A stretch of 64,000 bases of DNA from Sulfuricystis multivorans (GTDB lineage: Bacteria; Pseudomonadota; Gammaproteobacteria; Burkholderiales; Rhodocyclaceae). The number at the start of each line of letters is the position of its first letter. The stretch's first letter is position 1. The DNA lies in assembly GCF_003966565.1 (NCBI RefSeq), contig NZ_AP018718.1, positions 1,178,001 through 1,242,000 on the forward strand. Direction: 5' to 3'. This document shows, in pieces, positions 27,471 through 36,242 of this stretch. Made by a program: the position numbers and the translations under genes. The notes beneath the pieces were generated by a model. That model ran no database searches. It saw only the letters and a program-made list of their open reading frames with translations, and had not been told where the DNA came from.

Positions 27471-28183
27471 GCTGTTTTCCTGAACACGCCATCGATGCCG
27501 TTTTCCGGCCAGCGGCCAGGCGGCTCGCCCTCATCGACGAGCGCGGCGAGCCGGGCGACGAATGCATCGCGCGGTATCGGCCGGGCGCCGAGCGAACGAA
27601 GGTGGGTGGTTTCCATCTGGCAATCGATCATGCCGAAATTATGCACGCACAAATAGCGGCACAGATGCGCGAGCGCGATTTTCGACGCATCGCGCTCCAG
27701 CGAGAACATCGATTCGCCAAAAAATACGCGGCCGAGCGCAACGCCATAAAGCCCGCCAATCAGCCGGCCATCGCGCCAGGTCTCGACGCTGTGGGCGTAA
27801 CCGAGCGCATAGAGGCGCCGATAGGCAATCTTCATTTCCGCGGTGATCCAGGTGCCGTTCTGCCCCGGGCGAGGTGTCGTGGCGCAGGCGGCGATCACCG
27901 CGTCGAAAGCGGTATCGAGCTTCACCTGATAGTCGGCGTTCCTGAGCGTCTTGGCCAGCGAGCGGGAGATCTTCAGCTCGGATGGAAACAACACCATCCG
28001 CGGATCGGGGCTCCACCACAGGATCGGCTCCCCTGCGGAGAACCACGGAAAGATGCCGCGCCGATAGGCCGCGAGGAGGCGGGCAGGGGTGAGATCACCC
28101 CCGGCGGCGAGCAGGCCGTTGGGTTCGGTGAGGGCCTCACTGACGGGTGGAAAAGAGGAGTCAGGCAGCAGCCAGGGGATCAT
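27467..28183 (-). CDS. aat: Leucyl/phenylalanyl-tRNA--protein transferase
   Basis: 238 residues. Attaches Leu or Phe to proteins with N-terminal Arg or Lys (bacterial N-degron pathway). Recognised by [40 protein letters not shown], and [12 protein letters not shown] near residues 10-65, and [20 protein letters not shown] near 140 plus [19 protein letters not shown] near 165. Paired with bpt (ATGA overlap), giving both branches of the pathway. Its start lies 23 bp inside the 3' end of the upstream ABC ATPase gene, so an iron-regulated transcript may extend into aat-bpt-pyrD. Confidence 0.95.
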   Translation of the reverse strand: MIPWLLPDSSFPPVSEALTEPNGLLAAGGDLTPARLLAAYRRGIFPWFSAGEPILWWSPDPRMVLFPSELKISRSLAKTLRNADYQVKLDTAFDAVIAACATTPRPGQNGTWITAEMKIAYRRLYALGYAHSVETWRDGRLIGGLYGVALGRVFFGESMFSLERDASKIALAHLCRYLCVHNFGMIDCQMETTHLRSLGARPIPRDAFVARLAALVDEGEPPGRWPENGIDGVFRKTA

Positions 28184-29240
28184 GCCGGAACGCTACCACA
28201 TGTTCCGTATCCAGCCGGATACCGATCTTCTCGCCGATGGCGTGGTCGTGGTGCGAAGGCACCAGCGAGAGCACGCGCGCGCCGGAAGCGAGTTCCAGTG
28301 TGTAGAGGAATTCCGCGCCGCGAAAGGCCTTGGCCAGGATCGTGGCCCGAAGGGCGGCGCCATCGTCGTGCACGAGGTCGTCGGGGCGCAGCAGCACCTC
28401 GACCGGCGTGCCGACGGGCAGGCGGGCGCAGCTTGCGCCATCGCATTCGGTCGACAACAAGCCATTGAGCACACCCAGCTCGGTCGCCACCCGGCCGTCG
28501 GCTTCGACGCGGCCTTCGAGGAATGCGCCTTCACCGACGAAATCGGCGACATGGCGCGTTGCCGGACGGTGATAGAGATTCCAGGGCGTATCCCACTGCT
28601 CGATGCGACCGGCGCGCATCACGCCCACCCGGTCGGCGACGGCGAAGGCTTCGTGCTGATCGTGGGTGACGAGGATCGCCGCGGTGCCAGCCTCTTTCAG
28701 GATGGCGCGCACTTCGAGCGACAGCCGCTCGCGCAGCTCGACGTCGAGATTCGAAAACGGTTCGTCGAGCAGCAGCAGATGCGGCTGCGGCGCGAGCGCC
28801 CGAGCCAAAGCCACGCGCTGCTGCTGGCCGCCGGAGAGCTCATGCGGGTATTTGCCACCCAGGCCGACAAGCCCGACGAGTTCGAGCAGTCGCGCCACCT
28901 GCCGTTGTGCCAGCGCCGATTTTCCGCGCAAACCGAAAGCGACATTGCCGGCCACCGTCAGATGGGGAAACAGCGCGTAATCCTGGAACACCATGCCGAT
29001 GCGCCGCCTTTCCGGCGGGAGGTGGTGAAGATCATCGTCGACGGCTTCGCCGCGCAGCAGGATGCGGCCGGAACGCGCGCGCTCGAAGCCCATGACGAGC
29101 CGTAGCACGGTCGTCTTGCCGCAGCCGGAGGCGCCCAACAGGCAGCCGATCTCGCCCTCGTGCAAAGTCAGCGACAAGCCGTCGACGACACGGTGCGTGC
29201 CGTAGGTGAAGCAGACGTCGTCGAGTTCGAGAATAGGCAT
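28161..29240 (-). CDS. fbpC: Iron(III)-type ABC transporter ATPase
   Basis: 359 residues. Walker [18 protein letters not shown] near 34, Q-loop [14 protein letters not shown] near 80, signature [15 protein letters not shown] near 129, Walker [13 protein letters not shown] near 153, H-loop [16 protein letters not shown] near 183, and a C-terminal TOBE domain about 270-355. This layout is the FbpC/AfuC class that powers ferric-iron uptake with FbpA and FbpB, whose genes lie nearby. Start 29240 gives [14 protein letters not shown]; an upstream reading crosses the divergent promoter and was rejected. The Fur-box-like palindrome at 29254-29270 lies directly in front. Confidence 0.9.
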   Translation of the reverse strand: MPILELDDVCFTYGTHRVVDGLSLTLHEGEIGCLLGASGCGKTTVLRLVMGFERARSGRILLRGEAVDDDLHHLPPERRRIGMVFQDYALFPHLTVAGNVAFGLRGKSALAQRQVARLLELVGLVGLGGKYPHELSGGQQQRVALARALAPQPHLLLLDEPFSNLDVELRERLSLEVRAILKEAGTAAILVTHDQHEAFAVADRVGVMRAGRIEQWDTPWNLYHRPATRHVADFVGEGAFLEGRVEADGRVATELGVLNGLLSTECDGASCARLPVGTPVEVLLRPDDLVHDDGAALRATILAKAFRGAEFLYTLELASGARVLSLVPSHHDHAIGEKIGIRLDTEHVVAFRHDPLAAA

Positions 29241-29253
29241 GGCAGGATTATAA

Positions 29254-29270
29254 TTGAGAAAAATTCTCAA
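29254..29270. promoter_or_regulatory. Fur-box-like palindrome between divergent iron-transport genes
   Basis: TTGAGAA-AAA-TTCTCAA, a perfect 7-3-7 palindrome close to the GAGAA/TTCTC form of the Fur box. It occupies almost half of the 38 bp between the ATPase start (29240) and the permease start (29279), so one bound dimer could block both genes. Binding by Fur is inferred. Confidence 0.6.
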
Positions 29271-29278
29271 AAACTTCG

Positions 29279-30898
29279 ATGCGCCCACACTCATTCCTGG
29301 CCGTTTTCTCTGTCATCATCGGCATGCTGATCGGTCTGCCGGTGATTTCTGTGGGCGCAAATCTTTTTGCTCCCGGCACCAGTGCCACCTGGGCGCATCT
29401 TTGGGCCACCGTGCTGCCCGAGTATGTCGTCAATTCGCTGCTGCTCTCGTTTTTCGTGACGATCGGGGTGAGTGTGATCGGGATGGCCACCGCCTGGTTC
29501 GTCTCGATGCATGAGTTCCCCGGCCGACGCGTGTTCGAATGGGCCTTGTTGTTGCCGCTGGCGATGCCGGCTTATGTGATGGCCTACGTCTATACGGATT
29601 TGTTGCAGTTCGTCGGCCCGGTGCAGACTTTCCTGCGCGAGACCTTCGGCTGGAAACGCGGTGACTACTGGTTTCCGGAAATCAGAAGCCTATCCGGCGC
29701 GGCGCTGATGTTCGTCAGCGTGCTCTTCCCATATGTCTATCTGCTCGCGCGCACCGCCTTTTTAGAGCGCGGCGCCAACACTTTCGAAGCGGCGCGTTCG
29801 TTGGGGCTCACCCCTTGGGCCGCCTTCCGGCGCGTCTCGTTACCGCTGGCGCGGCCAAGCGTTGCCGCCGGTGTGGCACTGGTGCTGATGGAAACGCTCG
29901 CCGACTACGGCACCGTGGCCTACTTCGGCGTGCCGACCTTTACCACCGGCATCTATCGCGCCTGGTTCTCGCTCGGTGATCGCACCGCTGCAGCGCAACT
30001 GGCTGCTACGCTGCTCGCTTTCGTGTTGCTCCTCGTTTTGCTCGAGCGCATTGGTCGCGGCCGCGCGCGCTTTCATGAGACGCACCGGCGCGCAGCAAAG
30101 CGCAAGACGCTTTCGGGCGCTGCGGCGCTCTTCGCTTTTTTCATTTGCTTTTTGCCGCTCTTCCTCGGCTTCTTGCTGCCGGCGGGACTGCTCTTCAAGC
30201 TGGCACTCGCCGAGGGAGATGGGCAATTCGGTGTGCGTTATCTCACCCTGGCGAAGAACAGTCTCCTGGTCGCGGGGCTTGCCGCCGTGTTGGCGGCAAT
30301 GCTTGCGATGCTGCTCGGCTACGCGCAGCGCCTGCACCCCACAATGGTCTCGCGCACGGTCAATCGGCTCGCTGGACTGGGCTATGCCGTGCCCGGTGCG
30401 GTGATCGCGGTGGGTGTGCTGATACCGGTCACGCGTCTCGATCACTGGCTCGCCGCACAATGGCTTGGTTGGTTCGGCGAAAATCCGGGGCTCATTTTCA
30501 CCGGCGGCATCGCCGCGCTCGTCTATGCCTATCTCGTGCGTTTCTTGTCGGTCGCCCTATCGGCCGTCGAGGCAGGACTTTTGCGCATCACGCCGGCAAT
30601 GGATGCCGCGGCGCAAAGCCTTGGCTGCAACGCGCGCCAAACGCTCGTGCGTGTGCATCTGCCGCTGTTGGGGAAAAGCCTTTTGACCGCGATGCTCTTG
30701 GTTTTCGTCGATGTGATGAAAGAACTGCCCGCCACCTTGGTGATGCGCCCGTTCAACTTCGACACGCTGGCCACGCAAACCTTCACCCTTGCCAGCGACG
30801 AGAGGCTCGCCGAGGCTTCCACCGCGGCGCTCGCCATCGTTGCGGTGGGGTTGTTGCCGGTATTGCTGCTGGCGCGGCAGATCGGACGGGGGCGATAG
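29279..30898 (+). CDS. fbpB: Iron(III)-type ABC transporter permease
   Basis: 539 residues, 12 predicted transmembrane helices in two fused permease halves, as in FbpB/SfuB. Each half has the EAA cytoplasmic loop that docks the ATPase: NTFEAARSLGLTPWAAFRRV near 168 and MDAAAQSLGCNARQTLVRVH near 441. It diverges from the ATPase gene with only 38 bp between starts and no visible Shine-Dalgarno, so its mRNA may be nearly leaderless. Together with the ATPase and the binding protein at 32149-33171 it forms a complete ferric uptake system although the three genes are not in one operon. Confidence 0.9.
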   Translation: MRPHSFLAVFSVIIGMLIGLPVISVGANLFAPGTSATWAHLWATVLPEYVVNSLLLSFFVTIGVSVIGMATAWFVSMHEFPGRRVFEWALLLPLAMPAYVMAYVYTDLLQFVGPVQTFLRETFGWKRGDYWFPEIRSLSGAALMFVSVLFPYVYLLARTAFLERGANTFEAARSLGLTPWAAFRRVSLPLARPSVAAGVALVLMETLADYGTVAYFGVPTFTTGIYRAWFSLGDRTAAAQLAATLLAFVLLLVLLERIGRGRARFHETHRRAAKRKTLSGAAALFAFFICFLPLFLGFLLPAGLLFKLALAEGDGQFGVRYLTLAKNSLLVAGLAAVLAAMLAMLLGYAQRLHPTMVSRTVNRLAGLGYAVPGAVIAVGVLIPVTRLDHWLAAQWLGWFGENPGLIFTGGIAALVYAYLVRFLSVALSAVEAGLLRITPAMDAAAQSLGCNARQTLVRVHLPLLGKSLLTAMLLVFVDVMKELPATLVMRPFNFDTLATQTFTLASDERLAEASTAALAIVAVGLLPVLLLARQIGRGR

Positions 30899-30920
30899 CC
30901 GTCCCGCCAGCGCCGAGTTT
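30898..30920 (+). repeat. REP-like repeat arm after the iron permease gene
   Basis: GCCGTCCCGCCAGCGCCGAG then TTT: reverse orientation of the dispersed repeat, starting at the last base of the permease gene. It is in the 50-bp gap between two convergent genes. Confidence 0.7.
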
Positions 30921-30948
30921 CGGCTCCGTTTTGTCGTAATGAGCCTAC

Positions 30949-31647
30949 TCAGAACTCCCAGGCAAAGCCGATTTGTCCGAAGCGGCGGCCGTTGCCGTGA
31001 CCGATGGCGCCGGAGAGCTTGAAGCCCTCGAAAACCTCGTAGCGCAGGCCGAGCGCCTTGTCGGGGCGGCTGTGTTCTTCTCCGAAAATTTCCTCGGTCA
31101 GCTTGAGTTTCGCTGCCAGCGGCCATTCATGGCCCAAGCCCCAGGTGCCGACGGTCGCGCGATCGCCCTGCGCCCTGGCCTGCTTGCTGCCCAGGTTGGC
31201 ATGGATGGCCTGCCCGTCGTCGAAACGGTATGTGGCCAGCGCTGCCAGCGCATATTCCTTTTCCGTGTAACGCTCTCCGTTGACGCGATCATCCACCCGC
31301 GTAGCAGAGAGGTCCAGCTTGACCCCCGCCGACCAGCCAGTCTCATTCTGGATCGGCACCCATTTGAAACCGATGCCCGAGCCGCGCAAACGGGTCGATG
31401 GATCGGGTTCGCGATCGGTTGCGTGTGAGAGGGCAAGACCGATTTCCAAATTTTCGAGCGGCGCGAAACCGAAGATCAGCTCTCCGCCGTGCGTCTTGTG
31501 ATCGCGCGTCAGCGCCCCTTCGATCTTCAGGCCGCCGGCGCCGAGTGTGCCGGCGTCATCGACCTGCATCGGCGGTTCGGCAAAAGCCGGAGCGGTAGCG
31601 AGAATGGCCGACGCCCATAGCGCCGACATCTGCGTCCGCAATTTCAT
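30949..31647 (-). CDS. Outer-membrane beta-barrel protein, unknown function
   Basis: 232 residues. Signal peptide about 1-25 (MKLRTQMSALWASAILATAP, cleavage near AFA-EP). The mature protein alternates short amphipathic strands (LKIEGALTRDHKTHGGELI, LEIGLALSH, GIGFKWVPIQN, GVKLDLSATRV) and ends in GQIGFAWEF, a terminal Phe preceded by aromatic/hydrophobic residues, the signal for BAM-assisted assembly. I do not recognise a specific family. It lies between the permease and binding protein of an iron system, so a metal-uptake role is possible but unsupported. ATG 31647 follows AAGGA; an element (31666) is inserted 18 bp upstream, so its promoter is within or beyond that element. Confidence 0.72.
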   Translation of the reverse strand: MKLRTQMSALWASAILATAPAFAEPPMQVDDAGTLGAGGLKIEGALTRDHKTHGGELIFGFAPLENLEIGLALSHATDREPDPSTRLRGSGIGFKWVPIQNETGWSAGVKLDLSATRVDDRVNGERYTEKEYALAALATYRFDDGQAIHANLGSKQARAQGDRATVGTWGLGHEWPLAAKLKLTEEIFGEEHSRPDKALGLRYEVFEGFKLSGAIGHGNGRRFGQIGFAWEF

Positions 31648-31665
31648 GATCAAACGTCCTTTTAT

Positions 31666-32147
31666 CCCAGATCGTCCTTTGGAACACGAGCGGGTATCAA
31701 AAGCGAGGGCGAGCAGGTTTGCGTCCCCGCGACGAGCCAAAACCCTCGTCTATTGGCGAGGAGCGGGGGCGCGAAGATGCCGCCCGCAGCCCAAAAGCCG
31801 CCGTGTAGGGCGATGAAATGGCCGTATCAAATGCTCATGGCGAATCAGCCCGGTCTAAGGAAACGCTGAATAAGTTGCTGCGCGGGCGCCTCGCTGCGTT
31901 GCGCGGTGTTGGCTTCGGCCGCTTCGCTTAACCTCGGCAAAGCCGAGGTTAGCCTTCGCCGCAACTTCGTTGTCGCTCCCTCGCCTAACTCCATGTTATG
32001 TGGTTCCGGCATAACTTGCGCTTCGCTCCTGTTAGCCTGCACCGAAACTTCGCCTTCGGCTCGTTTTCTCGGTCGCTGCGCACCAAACGTCTTGCGCTGC
32101 ATCCCGCTCGCGGCCTTCTTCAGCGTTTCCCTAATGGATAATCTGGG
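31666..32147. mobile_element. Small non-autonomous element B (copy 1), interrupted by element A
   Basis: Bounded by CCCAGATCGTCCTTTGG and inverted TAATGGATAATCTGGG, with 5-bp target duplication TTTAT (31661-31665, 32148-32152). About 206 bp once the nested element (31859-32130) and its duplicated tetranucleotide are removed. Near identical to copies at 37193 and 63536. It accounts for the 501-bp gene-free stretch 31648-32148. The right duplication overlaps the TAA stop of the iron-binding protein gene. No open reading frame of substance. Confidence 0.85.
31859..32130. mobile_element. Small non-autonomous element A (copy 3), nested in element B
   Basis: 272 bp with perfect 12-bp terminal repeats GGAAACGCTGAA / TTCAGCGTTTCC and 4-bp duplication CTAA (31855-31858, 32131-32134). 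Compared with the other A copies the core is expanded by hairpin cassettes: CTTAACCTCGGCAAAGCCGA then GGTTAGCC near 31927, and GTTCCGGCATAAC to GTTAGCCTGCAC near 32001-32044. The same cassette backbone recurs in the tRNA-Ser array at 54529-55050. Confidence 0.82.
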
Positions 32148-32148
32148 T

Positions 32149-33171
32149 TTATTTCCATCCGACGCGGTCATAGATTTTCTGCGCCAGGGTGGCGTTTCTC
32201 GCCAATTCGACGATTGGCAGCGTATCGGCCTTGAAGCTGCCCAAAGCGTTCAATGCCGGATTGTCGGTTTTCACCGTCGGCACGGCCGGCCATTCATTGT
32301 TACCGTCGGCGAAGTAAAGCTGCGCTTCGTCGGAGGCGAGGTAGTCGAGGAATTTCTTCGCCGCTTCCTTGTTCGGCGCGGTCTTCAATATGCCGCCGCC
32401 AGAGATGTTGATGTGCGTGCCGGTGCTACTCTGGTTCGGCCATACGACGCCGATCGCTGCGACGACTTTTTGATCTTCGGGTTTGCTCGATCGCATCAGG
32501 CGCGCCAGATAGTAGGAATTCGAGACCGTCACGCCGCACTCGCCGGCAGCCACCGCCCTGATTTGGTCGGTGTCGCCGCCTTTGGGTGCCCGTGCGAAAT
32601 TGGCGACGACGCCCTTGGCCCAGGACTCCGCCTTTTGTTCGCCGTGATGGGCGATCATCGAGGCGAGTAGCGAGAGGTTGTATGGATGGGCGCCGGAGCG
32701 CATGCAGACCTGGTTCCTGAGCTTCGGGTCGGCAAGGTCTTCATAGTTTTGAACGCTTTCTGGTTTGATGGCCGACTTGTCATAGACGATCAGCCGTGCG
32801 CGGGTCGAGAAAGCGACCCAGTCGTTCGAGCGTAGGTGAGCGGGGATGCGCTCGTCGATCACCTTCGACTTTAGCGGCGCGAACAGACCCAGCGCGTCGG
32901 CCTTGGCAAGCCGCGCGGCGTCCACTGTGATGAAGACGTCTGCCGGGCTCATCGCCCCTTCATTCTTGATGCGCTCCAACAGCTCGTCTTCTTTGGCCTC
33001 GATGCGGTTGATTTTGATGCCGGTTTGCTTGGTAAAGTTGCTGTAGAGCGCCTCGTCCGTCTGGTAGTGACGTGCGGAGTAGAGGTTCAATTCCGTGTCG
33101 GCAGCCAGAGCCGTGGCTTCGATGGCGACTGCTGCAGTGAGGGCGATGATGAGAAGAGTTTGACGCATCAT
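32149..33171 (-). CDS. fbpA: Ferric-iron-binding periplasmic protein
   Basis: 340 residues. Signal peptide about 1-25 (LLIIALTAAVAIEATALA). Mature part starts DTELNLYSARHYQTDEALY, the opening of the FbpA/FutA transferrin-like family; iron-coordinating double tyrosine in TVSNSYYLARLM near 205; DVFITVDAARLAKADALGLF near 78. It delivers Fe3+ to the permease and ATPase encoded at 28161-30898. Start ATG 33171 (or the next ATG) follows GGGAG. A Fur-box-like site lies 40 bp upstream. The end of an element B insertion touches its stop codon. Confidence 0.93.
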   Translation of the reverse strand: MMRQTLLIIALTAAVAIEATALAADTELNLYSARHYQTDEALYSNFTKQTGIKINRIEAKEDELLERIKNEGAMSPADVFITVDAARLAKADALGLFAPLKSKVIDERIPAHLRSNDWVAFSTRARLIVYDKSAIKPESVQNYEDLADPKLRNQVCMRSGAHPYNLSLLASMIAHHGEQKAESWAKGVVANFARAPKGGDTDQIRAVAAGECGVTVSNSYYLARLMRSSKPEDQKVVAAIGVVWPNQSSTGTHINISGGGILKTAPNKEAAKKFLDYLASDEAQLYFADGNNEWPAVPTVKTDNPALNALGSFKADTLPIVELARNATLAQKIYDRVGWK

Positions 33172-33210
33172 GAGACTCCCGATGGTTGATGGAAACCAAG
33201 TGATATAACA

Positions 33211-33229
33211 AACGAGAACCATTATCAAT
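33211..33229 (-). promoter_or_regulatory. Fur-box-like site upstream of fbpA
   Basis: AACGAGAACCATTATCAAT, i.e. ATTGATAATGGTTCTCGTT toward fbpA, an imperfect 19-bp inverted repeat close to the Fur consensus (TGATAAT and GAGAA half-sites). It lies 40 bp upstream of the fbpA start, where it would overlap the promoter. Function is inferred from match and context. Confidence 0.65.
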
Positions 33230-33319
33230 AACTTTGAAGACGGTGTCAAGCGGGCACGCAAAAGCGAGTGCATCCCGAAGGTCGATGGCTATAATCGACC
33301 GAACAAAAAGGAGTGGAGC

Positions 33320-34312
33320 ATGATGTTCAAGGCATTGCTGATACGGCAGGAGGAGGGCCGCGTGACGGCCGGTTTCGAGCAGATGGACGAGTCCGCGCTC
33401 GATCCGGGCGAGGTGACGATCCGGGTTCTCTGGTCCGACGTCAATTACAAGGATGCGCTCGCGGCGACTGGTGCCGGCAAGATCATCCGGCGCTTTCCCT
33501 GCATCGGCGGCATCGATCTCTCCGGCGTGGTGATCGACAGTCGAAGCCCACGATTCGCACCCGGCGACGAGGTGCTGGCGACGAGTTTCGACATCGGTGT
33601 TGCCCATCATGGCGGCTATGCCGAGATCGCACGCCTGCCTGCCGCCTGGGTGCGCAAGCTGCCTGCCGGCCTCGATCTGCGTGAGGCGATGGCGTTGGGC
33701 ACGGCCGGCTTCACGGCCGGACTGGCAATAGCGCGCATGGAGCACGACGGCTTGCGCCCCGACAAGGGCCCGGTGGTGGTATCGGGTGCGACTGGTGGTG
33801 TGGGCAGCATCGCCATCGAAATCCTCGCCAAGTCGGGTTATGAAGTGCATGCGCTGACTGGCAAGGCCGAGGCGACTGACTATCTGAAAGGGCTGGGCGC
33901 ACGTGAGGTGATCCTGCGTTCGAGCCTCGATCTGAGCAGGATCCGTCCTCTCGAAAAGGCGCAATGGGCAGGAGCGGTCGACAATCTCGGTGGTGAGGTG
34001 TTGGCCTGGATGGCGAGCACGATGAAGCAGGGTGGCACGATCGCCAGCATCGGCCTTGCCGCCAGCATGGAACTCAAGACTACCGTCGCACCGTTCATCT
34101 TGCGCGGGGTATCGCTACTCGGTATCGATTCCGGCTATATCGGCGAGCCGTGGCGTAGCGAAGTCTGGCGGCGGCTGGGGAGCGATTGGAAGCCCGAGAA
34201 AGTCATCGATCAGGTGCGCGAAATCGGTTTCGATGAGTTGCCCGGCGTGTTCGACGATTTTCTCAAGGCGCGCGTGACCGGCCGCATCATCGTGCGCATC
34301 CAGAATCCATGA
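33320..34312 (+). CDS. acuI: Acrylyl-CoA reductase / YhdH-type quinone oxidoreductase
   Basis: 330 residues, zinc-free medium-chain dehydrogenase of the YhdH/AcuI type. Substrate domain 1-125 (VLWSDVNYKDALAATGAGK, then FPCIGGIDLSGVV); NADPH-binding VVVSGATGGVGSIAIEILAK near 152, SGYEVHALTGKAEATDYL after it, and LRGVSLLGIDSGYI near 262. AcuI reduces toxic acrylyl-CoA to propionyl-CoA with NADPH. The next gene, 22 bp downstream, is propionyl-CoA synthetase, a pairing that supports the AcuI assignment over a generic quinone reductase. ATG 33320 has AAAGGAG upstream; a second ATG follows at once. Confidence 0.82.
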   Translation: MMFKALLIRQEEGRVTAGFEQMDESALDPGEVTIRVLWSDVNYKDALAATGAGKIIRRFPCIGGIDLSGVVIDSRSPRFAPGDEVLATSFDIGVAHHGGYAEIARLPAAWVRKLPAGLDLREAMALGTAGFTAGLAIARMEHDGLRPDKGPVVVSGATGGVGSIAIEILAKSGYEVHALTGKAEATDYLKGLGAREVILRSSLDLSRIRPLEKAQWAGAVDNLGGEVLAWMASTMKQGGTIASIGLAASMELKTTVAPFILRGVSLLGIDSGYIGEPWRSEVWRRLGSDWKPEKVIDQVREIGFDELPGVFDDFLKARVTGRIIVRIQNP

Positions 34313-34334
34313 CAACCAGAGGGAAGAGAAGACG

Positions 34335-36227
34335 ATGAAATACGCTGACTTTCACCGGCGCTCGCTCGAAGAACGCGACGCTTTCTGGGCCGAGCAGGCG
34401 CAGCTCGTCGATTGGCAAACGCCGCCGCAGACGATTTGTGATTACAACCGGCCGCCATTCGTCAAGTGGTTCTCGGGCGGAACGACGAACCTCTGCCACA
34501 ACGCGGTGGACCGTCATGCCGCGAAGCGCCCCAATGATCGAGCGCTGATCTATGTCTCGACCGAAACGAACGAGGAGAAGATCTACAGCTTCGCCGAGCT
34601 GAAAACCGAAGTGATGCGCATGGCGGCGATCATGCAGTCGCTGGGCGTCAAAAAAGGCGACCGGGTGCTGATCTACATGCCGATGATTCCCGAAGCGGCG
34701 TTCGCGATGCTCGCCTGCGTGCGCATCGGCGCGATCCACTCGGTGGTATTCGGCGGCTTCGCTTCCGGGTCGCTGGCCACCCGCATCGACGATGCCAAGC
34801 CGAAACTGATCATTTCCGCGGATGCCGGCATGCGCGGCGGCAAGGCCGTCCCCTACAAGCATCTGCTCGATGAGGCGATCAACCTTGCCGAGTCGAAGCC
34901 GGAAAAAGTACTGATGGTCGATCGCGGCATCGACAAAGGCTTCAACAAGGTTGCCGGCCGCGATGTCGATTACGCCATGCTGCGCGCGCAGCACATGGAT
35001 GCCGAGGTACCCTGCGAGTGGCTGGAATCCTCGGAACCCTCCTATATCCTCTACACCTCCGGTACCACCGGTAAGCCCAAGGGGGTGCAGCGCGATACCG
35101 GCGGTTACGCCGTCGCGCTCGCTGCCTCGCTCAAATACATCTACACCGGCCATGAGGGCGAAACCTATTTCGCCACCTCGGACATCGGCTGGGTGGTGGG
35201 GCACAGCTACATCATCTACGGGCCACTGATCGCCGGCATGGCGACGGTGATGTACGAGGGCACGCCGATCCGGCCCGATGCCGGCATCTGGTGGAGTCTG
35301 GTCGAGAAATACCGCATCAACGTGATGTTCTCGGCGCCGACCGCGATCCGCGTGCTCAAGAAGCAGGATCCGGCCTATCTGCACAAATACGATCTCTCTT
35401 CGCTCAAGCATCTGTTCCTCGCTGGTGAGCCGCTCGACCAACCGACGCACGAATGGATCATGAGCGAACTGAAGCTGCCGGTGATCGACAACTACTGGCA
35501 GACCGAGACCGGCTGGCCGATGCTCTCGGCGGTACCGGGGGTGGAAAAAACGCCGATCAAGTTCGGCTCGCCGTCCTTTCCCGTTTTCGGCTATGACTTG
35601 CGCATCTTTCGTGAGGATGGCACGGAGTGCGGCCCGAACGAAAAGGGCATCGTCGGCGTCGTGCCGCCGCTGCCGCCGGGCTGTCTGTCGACGGTGTGGG
35701 GGCAGGATGAGCGCTTCGTCAGCACCTATTTCAGCCTGTTCAAGGAACCGCTGGTCTATTCTTCCTTCGACTGGGGCATCAAGGACGAGGAGGGTTACCA
35801 CTTCATCCTCGGCCGCACCGACGACGTGATCAATGTCGCCGGCCATCGCCTCGGCACGCGCGAAATCGAAGAGGCGGTGCAGGCGCATCCAATGATCGCC
35901 GAAGTGGCTGTCGTCGGCGTCAACGATCCGCTCAAGGGCCAGGAGCCGGTCGCCTTTGCCGTCGTCAAGGACGCATCGAAGATCGCCTCGCCGGAACTCA
36001 AGGCTGCCCTCGAAGCCGAGGTGAAGAAGACCGTCGATGGCCTGCTCGGCGCGATCGCGCGGCCGAAGCATGTGCATTTCGTCACGGGGCTGCCGAAGAC
36101 GCGTTCCGGCAAGATGCTGCGCCGCTCGATCCAGGCGCTGGCCGAAGGCCGCGATCCGGGCGATTTGACCACGCTCGACGACCCGACGACGCTGGAGCAG
36201 ATCCGCCAAGTGCTCGCCCCGGGCTGA
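34335..36227 (+). CDS. prpE: Propionyl-CoA synthetase
   Basis: 630 residues. Activates propionate (or 3-carbon acids) to the CoA ester via an acyl-AMP. N-terminal ACAS domain (SLEERDAFWAEQAQLVDWQ); AMP-binding P-loop YILYTSGTTGKPKGV near 237; NYWQTETGWPMLSAVPG near 384 (PrpE-type, versus the acetyl-CoA synthetase form); SSFDWGIKDEEGYHFILGRTD near 477; C-terminal catalytic Lys in LPKTRSGKMLRR near 590. Second gene of acuI-prpE. The pair would take acrylate/propionate into propionyl-CoA. Transcription downstream may end at the hairpin repeat 36243-36371. Confidence 0.94.
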   Translation: MKYADFHRRSLEERDAFWAEQAQLVDWQTPPQTICDYNRPPFVKWFSGGTTNLCHNAVDRHAAKRPNDRALIYVSTETNEEKIYSFAELKTEVMRMAAIMQSLGVKKGDRVLIYMPMIPEAAFAMLACVRIGAIHSVVFGGFASGSLATRIDDAKPKLIISADAGMRGGKAVPYKHLLDEAINLAESKPEKVLMVDRGIDKGFNKVAGRDVDYAMLRAQHMDAEVPCEWLESSEPSYILYTSGTTGKPKGVQRDTGGYAVALAASLKYIYTGHEGETYFATSDIGWVVGHSYIIYGPLIAGMATVMYEGTPIRPDAGIWWSLVEKYRINVMFSAPTAIRVLKKQDPAYLHKYDLSSLKHLFLAGEPLDQPTHEWIMSELKLPVIDNYWQTETGWPMLSAVPGVEKTPIKFGSPSFPVFGYDLRIFREDGTECGPNEKGIVGVVPPLPPGCLSTVWGQDERFVSTYFSLFKEPLVYSSFDWGIKDEEGYHFILGRTDDVINVAGHRLGTREIEEAVQAHPMIAEVAVVGVNDPLKGQEPVAFAVVKDASKIASPELKAALEAEVKKTVDGLLGAIARPKHVHFVTGLPKTRSGKMLRRSIQALAEGRDPGDLTTLDDPTTLEQIRQVLAPG

Positions 36228-36242
36228 TCGGCTCAGCGGGTG

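Noticed and set aside
31906-32670. 254-codon frame across the nested elements
   Set aside because: It is composed of element sequence and antisense of fbpA; no start signals or family features.
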